Program-made: the position numbers and the translations under genes | Notes under the pieces: generated by a model | Seen by the model: the letters and a program-made list of their open reading frames with translations, nothing else | What the model was told of the DNA's origin: nothing | The model's database searches: none | Shown here: positions 11,531-22,100 of the stretch, piece after piece | How positions within the stretch are numbered: position 1 is the stretch's first letter | Layout: each line of letters starts with the position of its first letter | Source of the DNA: Heliocidaris erythrogramma | Lineage: Eukaryota; Echinodermata; Echinoidea; Camarodonta; Echinometridae | DNA: 64,000 nt | Reading direction: 5' to 3' | Assembly (NCBI GenBank): GCA_025617745.1 | Contig: CM046870.1 | Coordinates: forward strand, 4,345,285-4,409,284

Positions 11531-12120
11531 ACGATACATGTAGCCTGAACAATGGCACCTTGATACCCACAAAATTGTATATTTCAGTTTCATAAACATT
11601 CGTAAATAACGAGGTGTGTAGCACTAGCTGATACCACAAGAAGTAAAAGTCTTCTTATGATACAGACATTATACAGTTCCTTGAAATGTCCCATTATATG
11701 TTAGATGTAAAGGACAACCTATTAACCAGCCGAGAAAAAACAATTCACAGGTTTTGTAATTCACAGGTTTTGTAGGTTTGGGTGGGGGATTCGATGTGCT
11801 TTTCTTCATTCTTTTACCTATATATATAGGTACCATCAAAATATAACTTCCGCTCTTGTAGGTAGTAGGCTTAATCTGCGAGATGTTAACGGCGAAACAA
11901 CAGGCAAATATTTTAGCATTTGTGTTTTGATCGTTTTATTTACTTGAAAAAATACTTTCAACTCACATACAATCAATGAATTTCAATTTCAACAACAAAA
12001 AGTTTGATATCTTAATTAACTCACAGAATCTAATACATACAAGTGTACATAGAACAATTTTTCACCACATAAACTCAACTCAGCTGCGAAGTCGGTTTTA
12101 TGCTATTCTTTTGACACGTA

Positions 12121-12782
12121 TTAAAGGCCAAGTCCACCTCAATATCACGTTGATTTGAATAAACAGAGTAAAATTAAGCAAGCATAACAGTAAAAATTTC
12201 ACTGAAATCGGATGTAAAATAAGAAAGTTATGGCATTTTGAAGTTTTGCATTATTTCATGAAACAGTGATATGCATAACATGGGTGGTATGCAAATGAGT
12301 GAGCCGATGATGTCATGCACTCACTTTTCCTTATGTATTTTATTATATGAAATATCATATATTTCATTTTCTTGCTTCAATAATGTAAAACATGGTTTGA
12401 CTCCATATGGAACATGTAAAATCATCATTATTGTAACTTATTTTCATGCAAGGAAGGGATTCTTTATTATCACATAATAATTTTACATGTTCCATAATGG
12501 AGTCAAACCATGTTTTACATTATTGAAGCAAGAAAATGAAATATATGAAATTTCATATAATAAAATACATAAGAAAAAGTGAGTGTGTGACATCATCGGT
12601 TCACTCATTTGCATACCGCCCATGCTATGCATATCACTGTTTCATGAAATAATGCAAAACTTCAAAATGCCATAACTTTCTTATTTTACATCCGATTTCA
12701 GTGAAATATTTACTGTTATGCTTGTTTAATTTTACTCTGTTTATTCAAATCAACTTGATATTAAGTTAGACTTGGCCTTTAA
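12121..12782. mobile_element. 662-bp foldback MITE with TTAA ends
   Basis: The whole element is one long inverted repeat: about 290-bp arms with roughly 70 bp between them. The ends are TTAAAGGCCAAGTCCACC and AGTTAGACTTGGCCTTTAA, so it is bounded by TTAA at 12121-12124 and 12779-12782. TTAA target duplications are the hallmark of piggyBac and Kolobok elements; the AGGCCAAG start fits Kolobok at least as well as piggyBac, whose ends usually start CCY. The arms are nearly complementary over their length, so a transcript would form a very long hairpin. No coding capacity. Confidence 0.88.
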
Positions 12783-13089
12783 TACATTAGTTATTTTGAA
12801 TAAAATGCAAGGCATCTGTGTTTATTTTATTGGTTGTATAATTTCTTTTTTTTTATATCGCAAGGCAGAATTCTCTTACATAAGTTTTTGGGTTTAATCT
12901 TAAAATTCATTCAAAGGTTTCACAAATATGGTATTGAAACAGGTATTCTTAAGACGAATTGTAAACAAATGTTTACACGTTTGAATTTAGGAGTGCTTTT
13001 AGTGATTTAGAATAGCCGAAATATAAGCTCGATAAACCTAGATAAAGGTATCATGTCAAAGCCGATAAATTCAATCAAACATGTTTACG

Positions 13090-13090
<1 letters not shown>

Positions 13091-13120
<30 letters not shown>

Positions 13121-13135
13121 ATATATATATATATA
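13091..13135. repeat. TA microsatellite (left of keyword repeat)
   Basis: (TA)n with one ACATG interruption, directly joined to the type 1 keyword repeat. Confidence 0.9.
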
Positions 13136-13284
13136 CCCCTAATGGGTACATTAGGTCGACAGTTTTTGTCTCATTTCTATAGACAACTGTCGACCTAATG
13201 ACACCAACTGTCTACCTAATGTAGGGGTCACTATTATGACGGAATAAACCGCATTGTTAGGTGTCGACCTAATGTACCCTTTAG
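13136..13284. repeat. Keyword repeat type 1, copy 2
   Basis: About 149 bp framed by TA repeats on both sides. It has a perfect 17-bp terminal inverted repeat: GGGTACATTAGGTCGAC at 13144-13160 and GTCGACCTAATGTACCC at 13263-13279. The word GTCGACCTAATG or a one-base variant also occurs internally in both orientations, and GACGGAATAAACCGCATTG lies in the right half. It matches the copy at 7377-7525 with few differences. The compact inverted ends and duplication suggest a small mobile unit that targets TA-rich DNA, but no family can be named. Confidence 0.82.
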
Positions 13285-13289
13285 TAAAA

Positions 13290-13297
13290 TATACATA

Positions 13298-13325
<28 letters not shown>
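13290..13325. repeat. TA microsatellite (right of keyword repeat)
   Basis: (TA)n continuing from the end of the keyword repeat, as expected if the repeat had inserted into one longer TA tract. Confidence 0.85.
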
Positions 13326-13328
<3 letters not shown>

Positions 13329-13604
13329 CCTTTAATAAAGAATTTGATAAGGAATGTCAACTTTTGGTTTGGATTTAAATACATGATAACATTATTTACA
13401 AGCATGAAGAACTAATGACAGGTTTTGTGATTTTCCCTAAAAGTATTTACGTAAATTCATAACGTCATTTAGATTATCCCGGATATACTAGTCGGTTACA
13501 AAAAAAAAAAAAAACATGGGGACATTCCAGTAACCCGAGAGCTCACAACAATAACAGCCCGTGAGACGGAACCCTCAGATAACTTTTTCGAAGGCCCATG
13601 AGGC

Positions 13605-13715
13605 CAGGGGAGCGTTTCATCAAGCGTTTTGTCAGTGATTTTTACTGACAACTGTTATAAGCTACTGAAATCCTTGCATCTGATTGGCTGAGAGCAAATT
13701 TGTCCAGATTCATTT
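13605..13715. mobile_element. MITE family A, copy 2, right end lost
   Basis: Begins GGGGAGCGTTTCATCAAGCG and continues through GACAACTGTTATAAGC and CTTGCATCTGATTGGCTGAG, in the same order as the reverse strand of the complete copy at 37.7 kb. The second terminus is not recognisable, so this copy is truncated or diverged. Confidence 0.65.
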
Positions 13716-13884
13716 GTATTAACATGCTTTAACTATACGATATTGCGCGAATACTGACTGGTAACATTTTAATTTCAAACAGGTGAAAGGTCCACAGTTA
13801 TAATCTACATTGGGTCTCTCACATACGCCATTAATGTCAAGGCTCCAAGAAAATCCCCTAACACCCCCCCCCCCCCCCTAAAAA

Positions 13885-14030
13885 AAGGGAGGGCAACTTT
13901 CCGAAGGTTCGTAATTTTGAATGTTCATATTCCCGCAAATAAAATAGGGTTCAATATTCGGAAGGTTAGTAATTCCGAAAATGTATACGGTTCCCTATCA
14001 TTTTCGGAATTATGGAGCTTGTTACAAAAA
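13885..14030. repeat. Keyword repeat type 4, copy 1, in the GALNT 3' flank
   Basis: The word AATTCCGAA or its reverse TTCGGAATT recurs with small changes (TTTCCGAAGGTTCGTAATTT, TATTCGGAAGGTTAGTAATT, CCGAAAATG, TTTTCGGAATTATGG), interleaved with AAATAGGGTTC. A related stretch is at 27375-27560. It starts about 37 nt beyond the GALNT stop codon and would therefore be part of its 3' untranslated region. Confidence 0.65.
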
Positions 14031-14066
14031 AAAATAGATGTTTAAAATGAATTATCCTCATCATGG

Positions 14067-14222
14067 TCATAATCGATGTCTCTGAAAGTCCCATTCTTTC
14101 ATATTAAGCTGCCATGATCGTTGACTTGGACGTCCGTCGCATTCCTGAACACTGAGCGTGAAAGCGTCCTCACCAACTACCAGATCTAAGCAATCTCGAG
14201 CATTGTTCTTGATTTCACCCGT
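14067..14222 (-). CDS. GALNT exon 9 (terminal)
   Basis: Acceptor ...CAAACTAG| after a pyrimidine-rich stretch (the reverse of the GA tract at 14240-14280). Fifty-one codons and TGA (stop 14069-14067) encode the third (gamma) lectin repeat: [12 protein letters not shown]...RSWQ, followed by a short tail ending QRHRL. Candidate ATTAAA poly(A) signals on this strand lie at 13773-13768 and about 13337-13332; neither can be confirmed by sequence alone. Confidence 0.88.
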   Translation of the reverse strand, partial: TGEIKNNARDCLDLVVGEDAFTLSVQECDGRPSQRSWQLNMKEWDFQRHRL

Positions 14223-16107
14223 CTAGTTTGGTGTGGGTGTGGGAGAGAGAGAGGGAGCATGTGGGAGAGAAAGAGAGAGAAAACGGGAGAAATCCAGTCA
14301 TTCAACTGTTTCAATGATTGCTTTGCACTGCTTTTTTAAGATGTGACATGCGACAACCGAAATTGATTCTGTCAAAATTTACTAGAGAATGAGGGCACGC
14401 TGTGTCAGAAAAATAATGTCAATGTGGCACATCTTATATAAGATGAACCAATCGCATATGGTTCTTTTTATCTTTAAAGAAAAAAACATCATGGGAAATG
14501 TGATAATCTGTCCCTACCGCCCATTCGCCACATCTAATGTCACGATATTTTATTATCGATATGTATATATATATAAATAAATATGATGTCTCTATAGCGA
14601 CGACATTGAATGTCCTCCGTTGGCAAGACAAGTTCCGCATCAGTAAACACGCGTGACCTTTGAGCCATGCTGGTCCGTACTGCATGGAAACCGTATGGCG
14701 GTAACTCTTTTTTTTTTCAATTTCGAAAGTATATGAGCTGTAACTTTTCGTCTAAGCAAACTTCAGATACTGCATATTACTGTCACAACATTTTCAGGCT
14801 TAAAATATTTTCTTAATTTCCACCTGTTCTGTTTTGTTTTGTTTTGTTTTGTTTTAATCGCGGTCTAAAAGAACCTATTTCTTGCTCTTAACTTTGAGTT
14901 CATAAGTTATGCACAAGGGTACATTTAGCCCTGATTAGTATACAGTGTAAAGAGAAGGGGGCCGAGACGTGACCCTTGAGCAAAACTCTGGAACCAACTT
15001 CCTCTTGCAATGAGGAAAGCACAATCAGTCCCCATTTTTAAATCTCTACTGAAGACCCATCTGTTTTCAGAGGCTTTTAACTAGATTAGTTCTGTTTTTA
15101 CAGTGTAAGCATATAGGAGTCTCCAGCAAAGCGCAGTATATTAGTAGTAGTAGCTGCGCTGTATAAATGAATCTTACTATTATTATTATTATCATGGAAT
15201 ACGGTAATAGATGGATATTTGACCTTACCTCACTGACATAGTCCCATAGCTGATTGCCCCCCATCTGATGACATCCCATCAAGGTCAAAGTCAAGGTCTC
15301 TGCGTTGTAATCCAAGCAGAGGGATCCATGTTTGATCTCCTGCTCTTCAGTATACATCCAGATCTAGTATGGTTAAACAAAATAAGCATTATTGATCGAT
15401 TTCATGAGCTTAGGTGGATAATATAAATACAAATTGCTTCCCTCTCTGCAATGAATTTCTTGATCTGTCACTAAAACAGAAAGTATTCTTCCATTGGTAA
15501 AGAATAACATCCCTGATAGCAGAAAGAGAAAAAAATTACGTGATATTTACGTCGTGGTTTTCGTCTTTTTTACGTCCTGTAATTACGTCAATAAGACGAC
15601 AACTTGCACCAACGCCTTATTTTGACTTCATCTGTACACTGTAAAAACTGAAGTGCTGTATATAGCACTTTTGAGGGCATGCATAGGGACTGCACTCAGA
15701 GTGCTATTTCAGCTCTTTCACGGGAGCTGGACCAGCTCCTCAAACTGCAAAACATTCATTAAAAAAATGATTTTGGCGAGCCTCGAACCAGGGTCCGCTG
15801 ATCGAGAATTGCTGGCATTACCGCTAGACTAACTCACATCGTACGATTTAGAGCAGATCATATTGTTCATTGGCGGATCCAGGGGGGGGGGGGGCACAGC
15901 CGGCCCGTGCCCCCCCCCCCTTTTGGAAGAGAAGTATGAATTTTTACCATAGACGATCCGCCATTTTCGCGATTGTGCCCCCCCCCCCCCCCTTTTAGAG
16001 TGAAGACCTTTTTTTTGCTTGTCAGGGAATTATGGAGGGGAACTGGACCCCATAACCCCTTACTAAGCGATTTTTGAAGGTTTGGCGATTTTTTTTTTTT
16101 CGTCCCT

Positions 16108-16140
<33 letters not shown>

Positions 16141-19100
16141 ACTGAGCGCCCAAAAAAATACGGGTCTACCTTTTCACAAACTTTCATTTTTGCGCCCCCT
16201 CTTTTACTAAATCCTGGATCCGCCGCTGATATTGTTACATAGGGAATTTACGACACCACATAGTTCATGTTATCTACTTGACTCCCATGACTAAACTGGA
16301 TTGCAAGAAGCATTCGTTAGTCCATCGGTAACGTCAGCTCCTCTCAATCAGCGGAACCTGGTTCGAGGCTCGCCACGGTCACATTTTTTTTTTTGCTGGT
16401 AAATTAAGGTGCAGTTACTATACATGCCCCTAAAAGTAGCACTTTACTTTTTACAGTGTACAAGACGTAGAGATGACGTCAAAATAAGACGTCCTCATGA
16501 CGTCTTGCGTTGGTGCAAGTTGTCGTCTTATTGACGTAATTACAGGACGTAAAAAAGACGTAAACGACGACGTAAATATCACGTCATTTTTTCCTCTTTC
16601 TGCTATCAGGGATATAACATTATGCATAACAATGAGGTGTACAAGAGCATTAGGCCTACATCGGGAACCAAATATCAGAAAGAAATGCAAACGAGGCTTA
16701 AAAGAAATTACAAACCAAAGTTTGTATTAATAATAACAATGGCCACTTATATAGCGCTCATATCCATCACGCAGTGACGCTCATGGTGCTTAGAAACTAT
16801 TACCCTGGTTATAACCGAGCCGCCAAAGTAACTAGCGCTCAAGCATATCAGGTACCCATTTGCACCTGGGTGGAGAGTGGCATATGTAGCTTAGAGTCTT
16901 GCCAAAGGAGGTTAGTGCCATGGTGGGATTTGAACCCCGCTCCTTGTGATCTACGGTCCGGTGCCTTATCCACTAGACCACAACACCTCTACATTGAAAG
17001 GTATTGAAAGGTAACACAAGAAAGGATATTCATTAATATATTTTATGTTTAATTTAGACCCCACCAACATTTCCAACCCTCAAAAATTGTGTTTCTAATG
17101 CATTTACTTTGCGGATTGGGGGCGCATAATGAGGATTATGATTTTACTTCATTTTCCTTTTTTTTTTCTTTCTCTCTTTTGCGTTTTTGCGCCCCCTCCA
17201 AGTTTTTTAATTCTACAAAACACCATTTCTTGTGCATCTTACCCAAGAGATTTTGCAATTGACTACTGCAATTCAGTGGTAGAGAAGTTCGAATTTCGCA
17301 CACAGATAAACGGTTTACTATTCACTCACTTTTAAAATTGGTAGCAAATTTACGAAAACCTTAAGAAATAGTCGAGAAATTCAGCAAGGCGACCGAACGT
17401 TAAGACTTTATTAAGTTGGTGAACCTTTGCATATGCTGTTTCATAGACTTATCCTATATCACGGCGAAACATTTAGCAAGAATCAGATGAAACTTACATG
17501 ATAGCGAGCAAAGCAACGACAATCACATCTTTATTTTTCAAGTATTGAACCCTTTTAAGCTATTCAAGAACTTTATACTTAGGGCGCAAAATTACAAGAT
17601 CCTGAAAGAAAATAATTGAGCGAGGGAGCAAAGCGACCGAGCCTTAGAAATTTTCGCATTTTCAACCCTCAAATATTGTGTTTGTAATGCATTTACTTTG
17701 CGGATTGGGGGCGCATAATGAGGATTATGATTTTTCTTCATTTTCCTTTTTTTTTCTTTCTCTCTTTTGCGTTTTTGCGCCCCCTCCAAGTGCCGCCCGG
17801 GCACTTGCCCCCCCCCCCCCAGATACGCCATTTTATCGTTTTGGTAAGCTCGACTTTGAATATTAAAAGTGCTTAATATATAATAAAATCTTGCAGGTGC
17901 CGCAGGTGGGAAATTTCGCGAAACGTTTAATGGACAAATCGTTTTTCTGTGTGTTTTTTTTTATGACGAAGTTTAAAGAGACGTTTAACCTCAAAAGTGA
18001 TAATGAATTTTAATCTTGTCCGCAAAGAAAAGACTTTTGAACATGTTGAAGGTCAATTCCTTTAATTTATTATTCGACGCTTCATCCTCCCCCCCCCCCC
18101 CTCCCTTCTCATGCCACACACTCCTTATTTCTCTCAGCATTTTCATTTTTACGGTGATATTTTCAGTCATACCTGATTAATATCCTGATTGTGACAAGGG
18201 TGTCCAATCATGGGTTCGTTGTCAGGCGATGTCCTCCCTCCTGTATCAAGGCACCAATTTGAATCTGTATGCCGCACCTGCAGTAAGAAATTCCGAAATA
18301 TTTTATGATGAAACTCTTTCTGGATCTTAGGTGGGTATGTCCAAAATCAAAGGTCAAGTCACCAAATTCTGTCTGTCAGTTTTTCTGTTGTTATATTGTT
18401 TCTATTGTTATATTTACTGTTTTATGTTTTTGTTTTTTGTTTTACAAAAACATAATAGTTTTGCTTTTATTAGAGGTGCTTTGTGGGTATAGGTCTATAT
18501 GGTATAAATCACAAAACCCCACTCTTATATGATTTTTTTTTAAAGAGTTACGCATAATTAAGGCATTTTAGGCGATTAACTCCTCCCAATTTCACTTACG
18601 AACTTCGTATTTTCAGTGTTGTAAATTGACTCGAAATCGTTATAACAGTTAAGTGTGAATTTTGCTGATTGTTATGTAAGCCCCGCACAGCAAGGTCATA
18701 CAGTCCAGCTATTTTCCTAGTCTCTTATTAGTCGTTTGCCCGTATTTAAGGGTTGTGCATACTGAATAGGAAGACAGAGATAAGAACAACAAAGAAATAC
18801 ATATAAGACAAAAAGGGAGACAGAGAATAAGGAAAAAAGAAGACAGAGAAAAGAAAAAGGAAAAGAAAGACAAAGAGAAGAAAAACAAAGGAATACATAA
18901 GGAAAAAAGAAGAGCGAAGAAAAACAAAGAAATACATACGGAAAAGGGAAGACAGAGAGAAGAAAAGCAAAGAAATACATAAGGAAAAGGAAGACACAGA
19001 GAAGAAAAAAAAAGAAATAATAAAGAAATTAAAATAACATAAAGAGAAGAAAAACAAAGAAATACATAAGGAAAAGGGAAGACAGAGAGAAGAAAAACAA

Positions 19101-22100
19101 AGAAATACATTTAAAAAAATAAAAGAAGATAGAGAGAAGAAAAACAATAAAATACATAAAGAAATAAAAAGAAGACAGAGAAAAGAAAAAAAAAGAAATA
19201 CATAAAGATAAAAGACAGAGAGAAGAAAAAAAAATACATAAGGAAAAAGACAGACAGAAGAAAAACAAAAAAATACATGAGAAAAAGAAGACAAGCGGGA
19301 AGAAAAAAAAAGAAATAAATAAATTCATCAGGAACGAAGATAGAGAGAAAAACCACAAAGGAATACTATAGTACTGCTGCCACGCCAGCCGTGTTGGTCA
19401 TCATACACACGTGGATATTGGACAAACAACGACTGTCTATCATGTCTATAAAGCGTGTTTTTCAGCTGTTTGCAAAAGATTTATTATGATTTCGATTGAT
19501 TTGTAGCAAAACGCCATGGTTAAAAAAAAAAAAATCGGCGACGATAGATTGATCAAGTATAAATTTGTCTTTAAAAGTATCATATTTTGCAACCGTCCCT
19601 TTGCTTTTGAAGCCGTCCTTGTGAATTTAAAGATTGAGAACACATCTTGGAATCGTTCATGCCTTCTCCATTCACATAGGGTTTGCGTGCAAATTCTCTT
19701 GCGCAGTGGAGCGCGGAAAGTGATTTCCTGGTAATCGATTAACTATTTGGACGTCAATTTATTACGGTTTTGCGGTAATTTACTACACTGATTTTATGCA
19801 GTTCTGATAATAAAGCAAAATATTAAAATGTATGACCACGTATTCTGATATCGGCCCTCACTTTTCCAAATTTGTTTGTAATATTTAATATGCAAATTAT
19901 CCGAACTACATTTAAGATGAACGAAATTAGGTTGGAGTTTATTTTTTCATTGGTTTTCATGGTACGTATTTAAATAATTAGATCAGGACCTTAGTTAAGA
20001 TTAGAACTGCAGTCATACCTCTCCATATATCTTGTTCCTCCCTGGCCATGCTCCTTCTGGAAACACATTTTCGAGGTACCACCGAAACGACCGGCATCCA
20101 AGCCTACGTCTCAATTCGATGCGGTCCGTGTAGTTCCCAGCATTCACCTTGAGCGCATTGGGAGACATGAAGTAGAAGAACTCCTTGTACTCGTCCAGCC
20201 AGACTTCCGCCAGTCGTTTGTTGTTGTGACCGATGAAGTTATTGAGGGCGTTGGAGTATGGGGCATGCTTGCGGAAGATGTGCCCGACGTGTGAGCATGG
20301 GAGAATTTCGATTTGACCACCACACATCCATGTCTGGAAAAAAACCCAGAATGGATATGTTATTATAATCTTTATAGGGCCTATCACCTTTATTCACGTT
20401 AATTATTGATTGGGACGCAACTGTTTCTCCCAGTGACTACAAGGTTGTAATAATGAATCCGCTTCCTCATTCGTTATTCTATTACTTATATAAATTCAAA
20501 CTTCATGAACAGGCAGTTGTGTAAATTAACCAATTGAATTCATAGGACATCACTATTCCACACACTAGTTACTGCGCACAAACTCTATTTTTTAAAAGAT
20601 GTTGATTAGAAACAAAATCAAAGTATTACCTAAGTAATGTATATTTGATTAATATATCTGCTGTCTTGTTTTATCTCACTTTTACCTTAAATGAAATCTC
20701 CAGATTTTCAGCTCCCCATATCTCAAAGCCCGGATCGTACATGCCAGTCTCTATGAAGTGGCTACGATCGATGGCAAATAGCCCGCCCGCCATAGTCGGC
20801 GAAGGGACAGGATGCGTTGGGTCACTTTTTAGCCGAGGGAGGTCGCGTCTTTGAACGCTCTGCCACCTGAATGTAAGTGACCAATCAAAGACGCCGATAG
20901 CTGGTGTTAGGTTGTCCGCCTCGTAAGCTAGGTTCTGAGCGTTGATGACGTCAATAACGGGCGTTACAACGTTGCGCCTAAAGACAGGAATAGGGCAAGT
21001 TTTTAAAAAAATGTAATATTAATAATAGAGTTTCAAAACAAAGCACATACAGAAAAACAATTTGCCGCTATATTAATCTTTGAATAGGGCTTCTTCAATG
21101 TAATGGCATCATAATATTTAAAATAAGTTTCTTATGAGCGACTGCCTTTTCAAGTGTTCAGTTCTCAATCTGACTCACATTTATTCTTTATCTACATGCA
21201 TATGCTTACTGATTATTATTGGTTCTTGAACGAACATTTCAACAATGCTCGATAATACTTTAGCCATTAGCAATATTATTTTGATAATTCATATTTCTTT
21301 TAATGTAAGAGAGCGTGTTTGGGTGGGCGTGTTGTAGTGTGTGTGTGGTCTGGGCGAGGGTGTGCGTGTGTGTGTGTGGAGGGTCTTCTTGGTTAATGGT
21401 TGCTTCGTATAATATTCGTATGGTTACCAATCATTGTCTTCTCACATACTCCTATTTCTGCTAAACCTTTTTACTCAAAAATACTCCAAAATTCTCTGAC
21501 AAGCAAAAAAAAAAAAGGTTATCAGCATTTCTGGGGGGACTTTTTACTCAAAAATTCTCTGACAAGCCAAAAAAAAAAGTTTAGCAGCATTTCTTGCGGG
21601 TATTTTTTCTCAAAAGTTCTCTGACAAGCCCCCCCCCCCCCCCCCCCCAAAAAAAAAAGTTATCACCATTTTTGGGGTGTATTTTTACTCAAAAATTCTC
21701 TAACAAGCAAAAAACCCTAGATAAAATTCTGCTAGAATAGGTCGAATTCTGCTAAGAATAATGCTAAATGATAAAGCGGTCAAAATTCTGCCAAAAAGCA
21801 GAATTCTGCTAACTCTGGCAACTATGCTCCTATACCATTACCTGTCTTCTGCTATCCTGGCGAGGAGAGGTTCCAGCCAACCAACAGTGGCCTCGCAATG
21901 CGAATCCAGGAACGTCAAAACTTGACCTTTAGCTACGAGGGCACCACGCATGCGTGCTCGTATCAGTCCGGATCTGATACCCATACGTTCTACGAAAACA
22001 GGGACGGGTAATGTAGCCACATAGGAATCTAACTGATGACCAAGATGACCTGTAGCAATCAATCAATGAATTCATCATGAATGGTGATTAACGTTGGATA

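Larger units (their letters stand above)
15637..16458. mobile_element. Middle transposon of the nest: CACTG-ended element carrying two tRNA-like heads
   Basis: Starts CACTGTAAAAACTGAAGTGC and ends GCACTTTACTTTTTACAGTG, with a TA on each side. CACTG ends with a 2-3 bp duplication fit the EnSpm/CACTA and Chapaev group. Each arm contains, in inverted orientation, a tRNA-like sequence of about 70 bp. The centre holds a hAT-like element (15868-16228). No coding capacity. Confidence 0.78.
15511..16611. mobile_element. Outer transposon of a three-level nest, long terminal inverted repeats
   Basis: Ends CCCTGATAGCAGAAAGAG and CTCTTTCTGCTATCAGGG are inverted copies; the repeat continues inward for about 130-150 bp (GTGATATTTACGTCGT..., TAATTACGTCAATAAGACGA, CAACTTGCACCAACGC). 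The flanks GAATAACAT and ATATAACAT agree in 7 of 9 positions, an imperfect 9-bp duplication. Long inverted repeats with a 9-bp duplication would fit Mutator-like elements; that assignment is tentative. No transposase remains. The TIRs are unusually rich in ACGTC motifs. Its centre is occupied by the element at 15637-16458. Lies in GALNT intron 7. Confidence 0.85.

Noticed and set aside
15867-16187. Gly-rich 106-codon minus-strand frame
   Set aside because: It is the body of the hAT-like MITE with C/G runs; both TIRs and the target duplication explain the sequence.
18746-19294. 182-codon minus-strand frame rich in Phe/Ser/Leu
   Set aside because: It lies wholly within a purine-rich minisatellite; all three frames are open, so openness reflects composition and repeat structure.
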